NCBI GenBank assembly: GCA_003644505.1
Contig: QNCM01000005.1
Coordinates: forward strand, 1 to 64,000
Direction of reading: 5' to 3'
Source of the DNA: Candidatus Makaraimicrobium thalassicum
GTDB lineage: Bacteria; Omnitrophota; Gorgyraeia; Tantalellales; Tantalellaceae
DNA length: 64,000 nt
Positions 1-8,354 of this stretch are shown here, piece by piece; the stretch's first letter is position 1; the number at the start of each line of letters is the position of its first letter. The translations under genes were made by a program, and so were the position numbers. The notes beneath the pieces are model-generated. The model had not been told where the DNA came from and made no database searches. It saw only the letters and a list, made by a program, of their open reading frames with translations.

Positions 1-149
1 ACAGTTAGTATGCCAGAAGCAATATTGAGCATATTTTGCGCTTTATTGTCAAAATGCGGCACCAATAATGTCAAAGAACGAAGATAGCTACTTACCCATT
101 CCAGTTATGACACAGTCTCCGGAGGTGTAACTGGTAGAACCTCTAGAAC
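1..149. other. Window edge without a recognisable gene
   Basis: No coding region can be supported here. The plus-strand frame open from the window edge stops at about base 87. Bases 100-118 (cagttatgacacagtctcc) look somewhat like the ends of IS256-type elements, which often carry a gacacagtc motif, so an insertion sequence could lie just left of the window. A short inverted repeat, ggaggt (120-125) against acctct further right, is also present. Both readings are tentative. Confidence 0.2.
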
Positions 150-188
150 ATTAAAAAAGCGGATCACTGTTTAAAAGTAATCCGCTTT
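150..188 (-). terminator. Rho-independent terminator after rpsI
   Basis: A perfect 9-bp inverted repeat, aaagcggat (156-164) and atccgcttt (180-188), is followed on the minus strand by a run of six T (complement of 153-158). It sits about 50 nt past the rpsI stop codon and fits an intrinsic terminator closing the rplM-rpsI operon. Confidence 0.75.
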
Positions 189-237
189 GAAAAACTAACA
201 GCCCCGGGCAGGGCAGATGCCATGCCTGCCGCTGCAA

Positions 238-633
238 TTAACGCTTTGAGAACTGGAAACTCTTGCGGGCGCGTTTCTGCCCGTATTTTTTCCGTTCCTT
301 CGCTCTGGGATCACGGGTAAGAAACCCGGCTTTCTTCAGGGTAAGCCGCAGATTTTCGTCACATTTCAACAGGGCTCTTGATATCCCGTGCTTGAGAGCC
401 CCGGCCTGTCCGCTTGTACCGCCGCCGGAGAGGGTAGCTAGAATATCAAATTTATTCATCACTCCCGCAACTTCCATAGGCTGCAAAACAATGATCCTGT
501 GCGTCTCCCTGCGAAAATAGTCTTCAAAAGTCCTTTTGTTGACCTTTATCTTGCCGCTTCCGGGACGCAACCTGACCCTGGCAATAGATTCTTTACGTCT
601 GCCCACAGCTACATATTCAATCGGTTCTTTCAT
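238..633 (-). CDS. rpsI: 30S ribosomal protein S9
   Basis: Ribosomal protein S9 of the small subunit (131 aa, normal family length). The N-terminal part reads [17 protein letters not shown], the usual S9 start, and the protein ends in the conserved basic tail QFSKR that reaches into the P site to contact tRNA. It lies 20 nt downstream of rplM, the near-universal bacterial pairing, and is followed by an intrinsic terminator. Identification is secure. Confidence 0.98.
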   Translation of the reverse strand: MKEPIEYVAVGRRKESIARVRLRPGSGKIKVNKRTFEDYFRRETHRIIVLQPMEVAGVMNKFDILATLSGGGTSGQAGALKHGISRALLKCDENLRLTLKKAGFLTRDPRAKERKKYGQKRARKSFQFSKR

Positions 634-653
634 CTGATATCCCGTTTATCCTT

Positions 654-1088
654 TTATTGCAACTTATATTCGCGCGGTTTCTGGGCGGCTTGAAAATGCT
701 TGTCTCCGGTATACAACTTCAGTCTCTTCAGCATGCGGGCACCCAGCTTGTTCTTGGGAAGCATCCCCCTGACCGCATGCCGGACAACATATTCCGGGTC
801 TTTCTCAAACATCTTGTCGTAAACGGTCTCTTTCTTGCCGCTGGGATAACCGGAAAATCTCTTATAGACCTTCTGGCTTTCCTTGTTGCCGGTGACCTTT
901 ACCCTGCCGCAGTTTATCACGATAACTCCGGCACCGTTATCCACATGAGGAGTAAAATCCGAACGATATTTCCCATTCAGCAAAGTAGCTATTGCCGTCG
1001 CCGCCCTGCCCAAGACCTTATCCGCAATATCGACCACATACCACTCGTGCCCGGCTTCTTCGCTTTTTACCATCCTTGTCTTCATCAT
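654..1088 (-). CDS. rplM: 50S ribosomal protein L13
   Basis: Ribosomal protein L13 of the large subunit. An in-frame ATG lies 15 codons further upstream, but I place the start at 1088 (or 1085, a second adjacent ATG). There an AGGT precedes the start, and the length becomes 144 aa, typical for L13. Motifs seen are WYVVDIADKVLGRAATAIA near the N-terminus and VRGMLPKNKLGARMLKRLK in the C-terminal half. First gene of the rplM-rpsI operon; a sigma70-like promoter sits about 130 nt upstream, leaving a structured leader. Confidence 0.97.
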   Translation of the reverse strand: MMKTRMVKSEEAGHEWYVVDIADKVLGRAATAIATLLNGKYRSDFTPHVDNGAGVIVINCGRVKVTGNKESQKVYKRFSGYPSGKKETVYDKMFEKDPEYVVRHAVRGMLPKNKLGARMLKRLKLYTGDKHFQAAQKPREYKLQ

Positions 1089-1215
1089 AACACGCTGACC
1101 TCTCGAACAAAACCAAAATCTTGACAGCTCCACAGGCTATCACCGAATGTCCTTCGGCTAATATACGCCTTATATCCCCATTACGGATAAAACAAGGGCC
1201 TTACAGCGTTCTGTA

Positions 1216-1244
1216 AAATTAGCACATTTGCGCGGCTTTGTCAA
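1216..1244 (-). promoter_or_regulatory. Sigma70-like promoter of rplM-rpsI with a leader
   Basis: On the minus strand TTGACA (1239-1244), a 17-nt spacer and TAATTT (1216-1221). Transcription would begin near 1209, giving a leader of about 120 nt before rplM. Inverted repeats flank the start region: ttacag/ctgtaa (1201-1206, 1211-1216) and ccgaa/ttcgg (1143-1147, 1153-1157). The leader could serve autogenous control, as known for r-protein operons in other bacteria, but no known leader motif was recognised. Confidence 0.6.
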
Positions 1245-1281
1245 GCCAAAATAAAAGCTAACAAAATAGAAGACCTGCACC

Positions 1282-1458
1282 TTATTTATCCCTGCATACC
1301 GCCCGGTAAAGGGCTCTGAGCTGGTCTTTGTAATATGCGTTAAATACCTGATGAAGCGCCCGTTTGGGAGTGCCTTTCCGCAGTATATCACTCGTTCTCT
1401 TGTTCTCCCTCCGTCTGTCGTTGATCACGACCTTGTGACTATGCAATTTCGCAGCCAT
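1282..1458 (-). CDS. Small basic protein (58 aa) downstream of AbrB-like gene
   Basis: A 58-codon frame starting at ATG 1458, behind a good ribosome binding site (GGAG, 7 nt upstream). It begins MAAKLHSHKVVIND and ends YRAVCRDK. It is rich in Arg and Lys with no membrane segment or cysteine motif. It starts 31 nt after the AbrB-like gene and is probably co-transcribed from the promoter at 1728-1756. I recognise no family. The position beside an AbrB/MazE-type protein would fit a partner of that regulator, but this is inference. A longer frame on the same strand over 1170-1391 is the weaker candidate because it lacks a ribosome binding site. Confidence 0.55.
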   Translation of the reverse strand: MAAKLHSHKVVINDRRRENKRTSDILRKGTPKRALHQVFNAYYKDQLRALYRAVCRDK

Positions 1459-1489
1459 CTCATTTCTCCTTTCTTGATATTCCAGGTTG

Positions 1490-1693
1490 TCAATCCGACC
1501 CGGAAAACCCCATCTTCTCCCTGCTTAAGCCCGGCTTCTTCTTTCTGAATATAACCCTGCCGTCATCCTGGACAATGAAAGCCACTTTATCGCGGCTTCT
1601 TATCCCGAAATAATCCTGCAATGTCTTCGGAATGAATATCTGCCCCCTGTCCGAGACCGTAGCACAAAACCTGAACCTGAACTTCCTCCCCAT
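1490..1693 (-). CDS. AbrB/SpoVT/MazE-type DNA-binding protein
   Basis: A 67-residue protein with the swapped-hairpin AbrB fold signature: VSDRGQIFIPKTLQDYFGI followed by RDKVAFIVQDDGRVIFRKK. Proteins of this family bind DNA as dimers and act as transition-state regulators or as antitoxins of type II systems. The start is set at ATG 1693, behind AGGAGA, rather than an upstream ATG that falls in the promoter. Transcribed from the near-consensus promoter at 1728-1756 with a leader of about 28 nt, and followed by a small basic frame. Whether it is an antitoxin or a general regulator cannot be told from sequence. Confidence 0.85.
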   Translation of the reverse strand: MGRKFRFRFCATVSDRGQIFIPKTLQDYFGIRSRDKVAFIVQDDGRVIFRKKKPGLSREKMGFSGSD

Positions 1694-1727
1694 CCGTTCT
1701 ATCTCCTCTTCTAAACAACTCTTAACA

Positions 1728-1756
1728 AGTATACAACAAGCTTTAATACTTGTCAA
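1728..1756 (-). promoter_or_regulatory. Near-consensus sigma70 promoter of the AbrB-like gene
   Basis: Minus strand: TTGACA (1751-1756), 17-nt spacer, TATACT (1728-1733). This is the closest match to the sigma70 consensus in the left part of the window. The 204-nt gap up to truA (1757-1960) otherwise shows nothing recognisable. Confidence 0.82.
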
Positions 1757-1960
1757 GAAAAAACAGACGCTTTACATAAATGCTGATCGCTAAAGTGTTT
1801 ATGGGGTAAATATGGGTATAGTCAAAGGCCTGTCTTTTAGTCTTATGTCGCGTCTGATCACAGACAGTTCGCAGGAAGATGGATATCCAAAAGATATGGC
1901 AAACCCATAATTAGGTTGTAAGTATTTATGTTACCAAGGGTTGGGTAAAGCGTCTGGGAA

Positions 1961-2695
1961 TTAATACTTTACTTCGACAAGGAACAGGCCTTTTGCCGGA
2001 GCGGTGGGGCCGGCTGTGGTTCTGTCCCTGTTTTTCAGGATCTTCCGCACGCTCCCGGGAGGGAAATATGCTCTGCCCACTTCGACCAGGGTCCCCACTA
2101 TGTTGCGGACCATGTTGTACAGAAAGCCGTCCGCCTCGATGTCTATCGTAAGAAAAGATTTTCTTTTATTGATGTCGATGTAAAAGACCTTTCGCACAGA
2201 GGTCCTTTCCCTTTTATCGGCGGCCTGGAACGACTTGAAGTCACGCCGGCCGGTAAGGGAACAGGCCTCTTTCCGCATCAGGGGGACATCCAGCCTGTAT
2301 GGAACGCGCCAGGAATATTTTTCTCTGAATGGATCTCTATCAGTGGAATTGAGTATGCAGTACGTGTAATGTTTGGATCTGGAGTCAAACCGGGAATGAA
2401 AATCCGGCGGGGCTTCTTCCGCGCGGGTTACCGCCACATCTTCCGGCAGGACAGCGTTAAGCGCCAGCGGTATCTTCCCGACTGGTATAGCCGACGATGT
2501 TTTAAAATGCGCGACCTGGGCCCTCGCGTGCACCCCCGCATCGGTCCGGCTCGCCCCGTGAACGCGGTGTTTTTTTTTAAAGACCTTGCCTATGGCCTTT
2601 TCTACCTCTTCCTGGACAGTCCTGCCGTTCTTCTGTATCTGCCAGCCTTTGTAAACAGTGCCGTCATAGGATATGGTGAGCTTGATGTTCCGCAT
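1961..2695 (-). CDS. truA: tRNA pseudouridine synthase A
   Basis: Converts uridines 38-40 of the tRNA anticodon stem to pseudouridine. The 244-aa length is normal. The catalytic region is ASRTDAGVHA with Asp at about residue 52, and the C-terminal FLYNMVRNIVGTLVEVG motif is typical of TruA. It lies 26 nt downstream of asd and is the last gene of the leuCDB-asd-truA run. The ending KGLFLVEVKY is also characteristic. Confidence 0.96.
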   Translation of the reverse strand: MRNIKLTISYDGTVYKGWQIQKNGRTVQEEVEKAIGKVFKKKHRVHGASRTDAGVHARAQVAHFKTSSAIPVGKIPLALNAVLPEDVAVTRAEEAPPDFHSRFDSRSKHYTYCILNSTDRDPFREKYSWRVPYRLDVPLMRKEACSLTGRRDFKSFQAADKRERTSVRKVFYIDINKRKSFLTIDIEADGFLYNMVRNIVGTLVEVGRAYFPPGSVRKILKNRDRTTAGPTAPAKGLFLVEVKY

Positions 2696-2721
2696 TTCGG
2701 GGTATAGGCGCCGGGTTATGT

Positions 2722-3768
2722 TCAGCGGGCTATGAGCTTTTCCGCAATCTGGATCGCGTTAAGAGCGGCGCCCTTTCGAAGATTGTCCGAGATAACCCAG
2801 ATGTTTATGCCGTTTGCCGCGGATCTATCCTCTCTTATGCGGCCGACGAAAACGTCGTCTTTTCCTTCCGCATTGATGGGCATGGGATATTTATTTTCCG
2901 CTGGGTCATCGATCACGGTAATGCCGGAAAAATCCTTCATAAGCCTTATAACCTCTTCCCGGGTGATCTTTTCTTCGGTCTCGATATTCACGCTCTCCGA
3001 ATGAGCATAATACACGGGCACCCGCACACAGGTCGCCGTGACCGGCAGATCCGGGAGACCCAGTATCTTGCGGGTCTCATTGACCATCTTTATCTCTTCT
3101 CTGGTATAAAAATCTTTCTCGAACGCGTCGATATGCGGGATCACGTTATACGCGATCTGATGAGAAAATTTATTCACCATGCCGTCCGGCACGGTATGTT
3201 CGCCTATACCGTAATGCGATTCCTTTTTACTGAGCATGACGACCTGGCTTTCCATCTCAAGTATATTCTGCTGGCCCGCTCCTGAGACAGACTGGAAAGT
3301 TGTCACAACTACCCTTTTAATGCGCACTGCCCTGTTTATGGCACACAACGGCAGAACCATCTGTATGGTCGAACAGTTCGGATTGGCTATGATCCCTTTG
3401 TGGCTTCGAGCGGCATGCAGGTTAACCTCAGGAACGATAAGCGGGACCTCTTTCTCCATGCGGAACGCGCTGGAGTTGTCGATACAGACCGCGCCGGCAC
3501 GCACCGCGTACGGCAAAAATTCCCTGCTCCTTGCCGCGCCGGCTGACGCCAGCACTATGTCAATACCTCCGAAGGAATCTTTATCAAGGACCTGCACTTC
3601 ATGCTCTTTCCCCCGAAAGACTATCTTTCTGCCCTTTGACCGCTGGCTGGCAAGCAGGCGCAGCTCATCAACGGGAAAAGCCCTTTCCTCAAGTATGCTC
3701 AGAAACTGCGCGCCGACAGCGCCGGTCGCGCCCATAATCGCGACGTTATATTTTTCTTTTTTCTTCAC
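2722..3768 (-). CDS. asd: Aspartate-semialdehyde dehydrogenase
   Basis: Reduces aspartyl phosphate to aspartate semialdehyde with NADPH, the branch point for lysine/diaminopimelate, threonine and methionine. The Rossmann motif [12 protein letters not shown] is at residues 12-23, the catalytic Cys is in NPNCSTIQ (about residue 132), and the length is 348 aa. Its start overlaps the leuB stop by 4 nt (ATGA), so translation is probably coupled. Confidence 0.96.
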   Translation of the reverse strand: MKKKEKYNVAIMGATGAVGAQFLSILEERAFPVDELRLLASQRSKGRKIVFRGKEHEVQVLDKDSFGGIDIVLASAGAARSREFLPYAVRAGAVCIDNSSAFRMEKEVPLIVPEVNLHAARSHKGIIANPNCSTIQMVLPLCAINRAVRIKRVVVTTFQSVSGAGQQNILEMESQVVMLSKKESHYGIGEHTVPDGMVNKFSHQIAYNVIPHIDAFEKDFYTREEIKMVNETRKILGLPDLPVTATCVRVPVYYAHSESVNIETEEKITREEVIRLMKDFSGITVIDDPAENKYPMPINAEGKDDVFVGRIREDRSAANGINIWVISDNLRKGAALNAIQIAEKLIAR

Positions 3769-4829
3769 TGTGCCTTTTCCCCGAGTCTCTCAACCACCAG
3801 ATCGCCCACCTCGGTGGTGGAGTATCCCATCCTGCCGGCTGAGAGGCTTTTTAATTTGCCGGCGGTAACGTCCATCACCGCTTTCTCGATAAGATCAGCG
3901 GCTTTATGCTCGCCCAACTCCTCCAGCATCATGGCACCCGCGCATATCGCGGCAAGAGGATTAATAACGTTCCTGCCGGTATACTTTGGTGCTGACCCTC
4001 CAATAGGCTCGAACATGGAAACACCTTCCGGATTTATATTCCCTCCAGCGGCTATGCCCATACCCCCCTGTATCATGGCGGCAAGATCCGTTACAATGTC
4101 GCCGAACATGTTATCCGTTACGAGAACGTCGAACCATTCCGGGTTCTTGAGCATCCACATACATGTCGCGTCAACATGGGCATAATCCGTCTTAATGGAC
4201 GGATACTCCCCTGACATCTCATTGAAGGCCCTTTCCCAGAGATCAAAGGCATATGTCAAAACGTTCGTTTTCCCGACCAGCGTCAACTTATTATGCTTAT
4301 TGCGTCTTTTTGTGTACTCAAACGCGTACCGGAGACAACGGTCCACGCCCCTGCGGGTGTTGCGGGATATCTGTATCGCGACCTCCTCCGGTGTATTCTT
4401 GTCTATAAACTCCCCTTCGCCCACATACAGGCCCTCGTTGTTCTCGCGGACAAAAACGAAATCAATATCTTCAGGCCCCTTGTCCTTTATGGGGGTCCAT
4501 ACTCCCGGATACAGTTTCACCGGCCGCAGGTTTATGTACTGCTCAAGAGAGAATCTTAACTTCAGCAGCAGGCCTTTTTCCAGGATGCCGGGTTTGACAT
4601 CGGGATGGCCTACCGCTCCAAGGTATATGGCGTCCACTGTCCTGAGCTCATCAAGGACGCTGTCGGGAAGAACTTCCCCGGTCTTCTTGTAACGTTCGCC
4701 GCCAAGATCATACATGATCTTTTCATATTCGATCCCCGTCTTATCCGCTACCGCGTCCAGAACCTTTAATCCTTCCCGCACAACTTCCGGGCCTGTTCCG
4801 TCTCCCGGTATAACTGCTATCTTGTACAT
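3765..4829 (-). CDS. leuB: 3-isopropylmalate dehydrogenase
   Basis: NAD-dependent oxidative decarboxylase of the isocitrate/isopropylmalate dehydrogenase family (354 aa). The start [18 protein letters not shown], the [10 protein letters not shown] segment, and [19 protein letters not shown] with the metal-binding aspartates are visible. The sequence is of the branch that includes archaeal-type IPMDH, homoisocitrate and tartrate dehydrogenases, so substrate cannot be fixed from sequence alone. Placement directly after leuC and leuD argues for 3-isopropylmalate in leucine synthesis. Confidence 0.9.
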   Translation of the reverse strand: MYKIAVIPGDGTGPEVVREGLKVLDAVADKTGIEYEKIMYDLGGERYKKTGEVLPDSVLDELRTVDAIYLGAVGHPDVKPGILEKGLLLKLRFSLEQYINLRPVKLYPGVWTPIKDKGPEDIDFVFVRENNEGLYVGEGEFIDKNTPEEVAIQISRNTRRGVDRCLRYAFEYTKRRNKHNKLTLVGKTNVLTYAFDLWERAFNEMSGEYPSIKTDYAHVDATCMWMLKNPEWFDVLVTDNMFGDIVTDLAAMIQGGMGIAAGGNINPEGVSMFEPIGGSAPKYTGRNVINPLAAICAGAMMLEELGEHKAADLIEKAVMDVTAGKLKSLSAGRMGYSTTEVGDLVVERLGEKAQ

Positions 4830-4862
4830 CCATTCCTCCGCTTTTATCGAGTGATGAACCTT

Positions 4863-5348
4863 CTATTTCTTCTTCGCGTAAGCCATGAGGCCGCCGCTCC
4901 TGATGATCTCTTTTATGAATTTCGGAAAAACTTCAGCGCTGTATGTCTTTTTCCGTTTTGCCTTCGAAATCTGCCCACTGCCGACATCGACCTCTGCGCG
5001 GTCGTCCGGCTTCAGAACCTCCGCGGCTTCCATGGCCGTGAAGATCGGCAGCCCGATATTGATGGCGTTACGGTAAAATATCCTGGCGAAACTTTTAGCG
5101 ATCACACAGGAGACACCCGCCGCTTTAATGGAAACCGGGGCGTGTTCTCTGCTGGACCCGCACCCGAAATTCTCCCCGGCTACTATGATATCCCCTTCTT
5201 TGACCTTTCCGGCGAAATCAGGATCAGCGTCTTCCATGCAATGTTTCGCTAATTCCTCAGGCTCGGACACGTTCAGATAACGGGCCGGGATGATCTCATC
5301 CGTGTTTACATTATCTCCGAATTTATGAACCTTCCCTCTGAGTATCAT
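4863..5348 (-). CDS. leuD: 3-isopropylmalate dehydratase, small subunit
   Basis: Swivelling small subunit of isopropylmalate isomerase (161 aa), which with LeuC converts 2- to 3-isopropylmalate. Motifs seen are GDNVNTDEIIPARYL near the N-terminus and FGCGSSREHAP, the substrate loop. The short length and the absence of an N-terminal extension match the archaeal/type-2 LeuD form, which pairs with the type of LeuC encoded just upstream. Confidence 0.95.
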   Translation of the reverse strand: MILRGKVHKFGDNVNTDEIIPARYLNVSEPEELAKHCMEDADPDFAGKVKEGDIIVAGENFGCGSSREHAPVSIKAAGVSCVIAKSFARIFYRNAINIGLPIFTAMEAAEVLKPDDRAEVDVGSGQISKAKRKKTYSAEVFPKFIKEIIRSGGLMAYAKKK

Positions 5349-5403
5349 AATGCCCCTTTTCCGGTTGCGGTTTAAAAACTGTCCGTTCTCCTGTCCGCGG
5401 CGA

Positions 5404-6684
5404 TCATATATCCGCCGGATGCGCGATTACGCCTTTGACCGCGCTTGCGGCCGCGACCGCCGGATTTGACAGATAAACGTAACTCTTGGGATGTCCCATA
5501 CGGCCGACAAAGTTCCTGTTGGTCGTGGAAACGGCGGTTTCGCCCTCGGACAGGATGCCCATGTGCCCTCCCAGACAGGGACCGCAGGTGGGAGTGCAGA
5601 AAACGCCTCCTGCGCGCACAAATATCTCCGCGTAACCCTCCCTGACCGCCTCCAGATAAACAGCCTGTGTGGCCGGGATAACTATAAGACGGGTCCGGGG
5701 ATTGACCTTCTTGTTCTTAAGGACCGCAGCAGCCTGCGCAAAGTCGCTTATTCTTCCATTCGTGCACGAACCAATAACAACCTGGTCAACCTTTACGTCC
5801 TGAAACTCGCTGACGGGCTTGCCGTTCGACGGCAGGTGCGGCGCGGCTACCACCGGTTCCAGCCCGGAAACGTTATATTCCCTGATATCGCTATATACCG
5901 CGTCTTTGTCTCCGCGGAACAGCCTGTACGTTTTGCGGACAGGCTTGTATTTCCGGATAGCGGCCTTGACGTATTTCTCCGTGGTCTTATCCGGCACGAT
6001 TATGCCGTTCTTTGCTCCCGCTTCGATAGCCATGTTACACATGGAGAACCTGTCATCCATGGGAAGCGCCTCAATAGTCTCACCGGTAAATTCAATGGTT
6101 TTATAGAGAGCTCCGGAAACCCCCAGATCCGAAATGGCGTGAAGAACAAGGTCTTTACCTCCCACCCATTTTTTGAGTTTGCCGGTAAAACGCAGTTGAA
6201 TGGTCTCCGGGACCTTTAACCAGCATTCCCCGAACGCCATGGCATAAGCCAGGTCCGTGCTCCCCACTCCCGTGGCAAAAGCCCCGAGCGCGCCGTGAGT
6301 ACAGGTATGGGAATCCGCGCCGATCATCAAGTCCCCCGGCATGATAAGCCCTCTCTCGGGAAGCAATACATGTTCTACGCCCATTTTTCCCAGTTCAAAA
6401 TAATTGACAATACCGAATTCCCCGGCAAATTCTTTGAGGATATTCGCCTGGTTGGCGCTTTTCATGTCCTTGGCGGGAAGAAAATGGTCAGGGACAAGCA
6501 CAACGCGTTTCTGATTAAAGACCTTTTTCCTGCCCAGTTTGCGGAATTCCTTTATGGCTATGGGGCTTGTAATATCGTTCCCCAGGCACAGATCGACCTT
6601 TGCTTCTATAAAATCACCGGGTTTTATTTTTTTAATACCCGGCGCATGCGCAAGCAGTATTTTTTCACTTATCGTATAACCCAT
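5404..6684 (-). CDS. leuC: 3-isopropylmalate dehydratase, large subunit
   Basis: Aconitase-family large subunit (426 aa) that holds the [4Fe-4S] cluster. Cluster cysteines are visible in GSCTNGRISDF and CTPTCGPCLGGH, and GADSHTCTHGALGAFATGVG is the family signature. I start at ATG 6684 because GGAGAGGGAGCGCGG precedes it; an upstream in-frame ATG (6708) has no ribosome binding site. First gene of the leuC-leuD-leuB-asd-truA operon, with a promoter about 55 nt upstream. Confidence 0.96.
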   Translation of the reverse strand: MGYTISEKILLAHAPGIKKIKPGDFIEAKVDLCLGNDITSPIAIKEFRKLGRKKVFNQKRVVLVPDHFLPAKDMKSANQANILKEFAGEFGIVNYFELGKMGVEHVLLPERGLIMPGDLMIGADSHTCTHGALGAFATGVGSTDLAYAMAFGECWLKVPETIQLRFTGKLKKWVGGKDLVLHAISDLGVSGALYKTIEFTGETIEALPMDDRFSMCNMAIEAGAKNGIIVPDKTTEKYVKAAIRKYKPVRKTYRLFRGDKDAVYSDIREYNVSGLEPVVAAPHLPSNGKPVSEFQDVKVDQVVIGSCTNGRISDFAQAAAVLKNKKVNPRTRLIVIPATQAVYLEAVREGYAEIFVRAGGVFCTPTCGPCLGGHMGILSEGETAVSTTNRNFVGRMGHPKSYVYLSNPAVAAASAVKGVIAHPADI

Positions 6685-6738
6685 CCGCGCTCCCTCTCCG
6701 TAATCCACAGCTTACGGCTTCATGAAATCCGAGAAGCC

Positions 6739-6767
6739 AGTTTACCAAATTTTCCTTCTAAAATCAA
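6739..6767 (-). promoter_or_regulatory. Probable promoter of the leu operon
   Basis: Minus strand: TTGATT (6762-6767), 17-nt spacer, TAAACT (6739-6744), ending 55 nt before the leuC start. Just upstream (6778-6792) lies a small ggggg/ccccc hairpin at the oppF stop codon, which may help end the opp transcript although no clear T-run follows. No leucine-codon attenuator peptide was found. Confidence 0.5.
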
Positions 6768-6791
6768 TTATTTATATGGGGGACATGCCCC

Positions 6792-7526
6792 CTATATTAC
6801 GGGTATGGAATTCAGGAGATGCCGGGTGTATTCATGTTTTGGGGAGGAGTATATTTCCCTGCTTGAAGCGGTTTCCACGAGCTTGCCGTCTTTCATCACA
6901 CCTACGGAATCCGACATGAATTCCACTACCCTGAGGTCGTGGGATATAAAAATATACGTAAGACCGAGCTCCTCCTGCAGATCTTTCAAAAGATTCAATA
7001 TGCCGGCCTGGATCGAGATATCCAGGCTGGAAACAGGCTCATCAAGAACAAGTATGCCGGGCCGCCTCACCAGCGCTCTGGCTATGGCGATCCGCTGACG
7101 CTCACCTCCGGAAAACTGGTGGCAGTATTTGCTCCCGCAGCCGGGTTCATTCAGCCTGACCATACAAAGAACCTCTTTGACCCTGTATTCGATCTCTTTT
7201 TTTTCTACACCGCGTATCAGCAGCGATTCTCCGATAATATCCCTGACAGTCATCCGCGGGTTCAACGAACTGAACGGATCCTGAAACACGATATCCCTGT
7301 CCCCCCGGATAACCATCCGGCCGGAATCCGGCCTGAGTATGCCTACGATCAATTTAGCTATGGTCGATTTACCGCAGCCGGACTCACCGACCAGGCCGAA
7401 TGTCTTCCCCTTTGCAACCGTGAAAGACACGCCATCGACGGCTTTTACCGCCTCTCCCGCCTTCCGGGAAAACCCGCTCTTCCGGAAATATTTTTTGAGA
7501 TCCGCTGCTTCGATCACTGTTTCCAT
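6792..7526 (-). CDS. oppF: Peptide ABC transporter ATPase (OppF/DppF type)
   Basis: ATP-hydrolysing subunit of an oligopeptide importer. Walker A GESGCGKST, Q-loop FQDPFSSLNPR, signature FSGGERQRIAIARAL and Walker B ILVLDEP are all present, so it should be active. At 244 aa it is shorter than most OppF proteins (about 320 aa) and ends at NSIPVI soon after the peptide-transporter segment SSPKHEYTRHLL, lacking the usual C-terminal oligopeptide/dipeptide extension. Last gene of the opp group. Confidence 0.9.
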   Translation of the reverse strand: METVIEAADLKKYFRKSGFSRKAGEAVKAVDGVSFTVAKGKTFGLVGESGCGKSTIAKLIVGILRPDSGRMVIRGDRDIVFQDPFSSLNPRMTVRDIIGESLLIRGVEKKEIEYRVKEVLCMVRLNEPGCGSKYCHQFSGGERQRIAIARALVRRPGILVLDEPVSSLDISIQAGILNLLKDLQEELGLTYIFISHDLRVVEFMSDSVGVMKDGKLVETASSREIYSSPKHEYTRHLLNSIPVI

Positions 7527-7535
7527 ATCTTATCC

Positions 7536-8354
7536 TCACTCCTGCGCCGTGTCCTGTGCCGGCAGCCTCTGCCGCCTGTCCCCGAGCCTCGGTATGCAGT
7601 CTATAAGCTGCCGCGTATACGGATGCCGCGGATACCGCAGGACTTCGTCCCTGGTTCCCCTTTCCATTACAAGCCCCTGTCTCATCACACATACCTTGTC
7701 AGCGATCGTATTAACTACCGAAAAGTCGTGTGTAATGAACAGGACGGCGTATTGACCCTCTTCCTGGATCCGTTTAATAAGGTCCAGTATCTGTTTCTGG
7801 GTAGACACGTCCAGGGCCGTGGTCGGCTCATCAAGGATCAACACATCCGGACCGCAGGCAAGCGCCATTGCCAGGATCAGCCTCTGCCTCATACCGCCGG
7901 AAAGTTCATGCGGATAACGCCGCGCTGCTTCACGCGAAAGTTTCACCATATCCAGCAGTTCCTCCAGACGTCCGGACGCCTGAGGCGCAGAACAGCTCTT
8001 ATGGGCGATTATGGTTTCGGTTATCTGAACCCCGGCGCGCATGACTGGGTTCATGGCCGTAAACGGTTCCTGAAACACCATCGCGATCCTGTCGCCCCTT
8101 ATCTTCCTTATCTCTTCGGGGGCAAGCTCAAAGATGTTCTTCCCTCTGAACCTTATCTCACCCTTCTCGCGGACAGCCCCTACCGGAAGCAGATCGAGGA
8201 TGGACAGCGCTGTCAGCGTTTTCCCGCTTCCGGATTCCCCTACCAGGGCCATAACCTGTCCGGGATAAAGGTCAAAGCTCACATTGTCGATAACGCGCCT
8301 GGTATCAATGGTTACTGTCAGATCCTTTACTTCTAAAATCTTCTCTTTTGTCAT
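7536..8354 (-). CDS. oppD: Peptide ABC transporter ATPase (OppD/DppD type)
   Basis: Second ATPase of the transporter (272 aa). Walker A GESGSGKT, Q-loop FQEPFTAMNP, signature LSGGMRQRLILAMAL and Walker B VLILDEPTTALD are intact. YPRHPYTRQLIDCIPRLG is the usual peptide-transporter tail segment. It overlaps oppC by 4 nt and is followed 9 nt later by oppF, so the genes form one translational unit. Confidence 0.92.
   Translation of the reverse strand: MTKEKILEVKDLTVTIDTRRVIDNVSFDLYPGQVMALVGESGSGKTLTALSILDLLPVGAVREKGEIRFRGKNIFELAPEEIRKIRGDRIAMVFQEPFTAMNPVMRAGVQITETIIAHKSCSAPQASGRLEELLDMVKLSREAARRYPHELSGGMRQRLILAMALACGPDVLILDEPTTALDVSTQKQILDLIKRIQEEGQYAVLFITHDFSVVNTIADKVCVMRQGLVMERGTRDEVLRYPRHPYTRQLIDCIPRLGDRRQRLPAQDTAQE

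Noticed and set aside
118-150. tRNA-like D-arm (gtgtaactggtagaac) near the left edge
   Set aside because: No anticodon arm, T-arm or acceptor pairing could be assembled around it; more likely part of an inverted repeat or IS end.
1170-1391. 73-codon minus-strand frame upstream of rplM
   Set aside because: It contains the rplM promoter and has no ribosome binding site; the overlapping 58-codon frame at 1282-1458 has one and fits the operon.
6939-8336. 465-codon open frame on the plus strand
   Set aside because: It runs opposite to oppD and oppF, whose Walker and signature motifs are intact, and its translation has no domain or normal composition.
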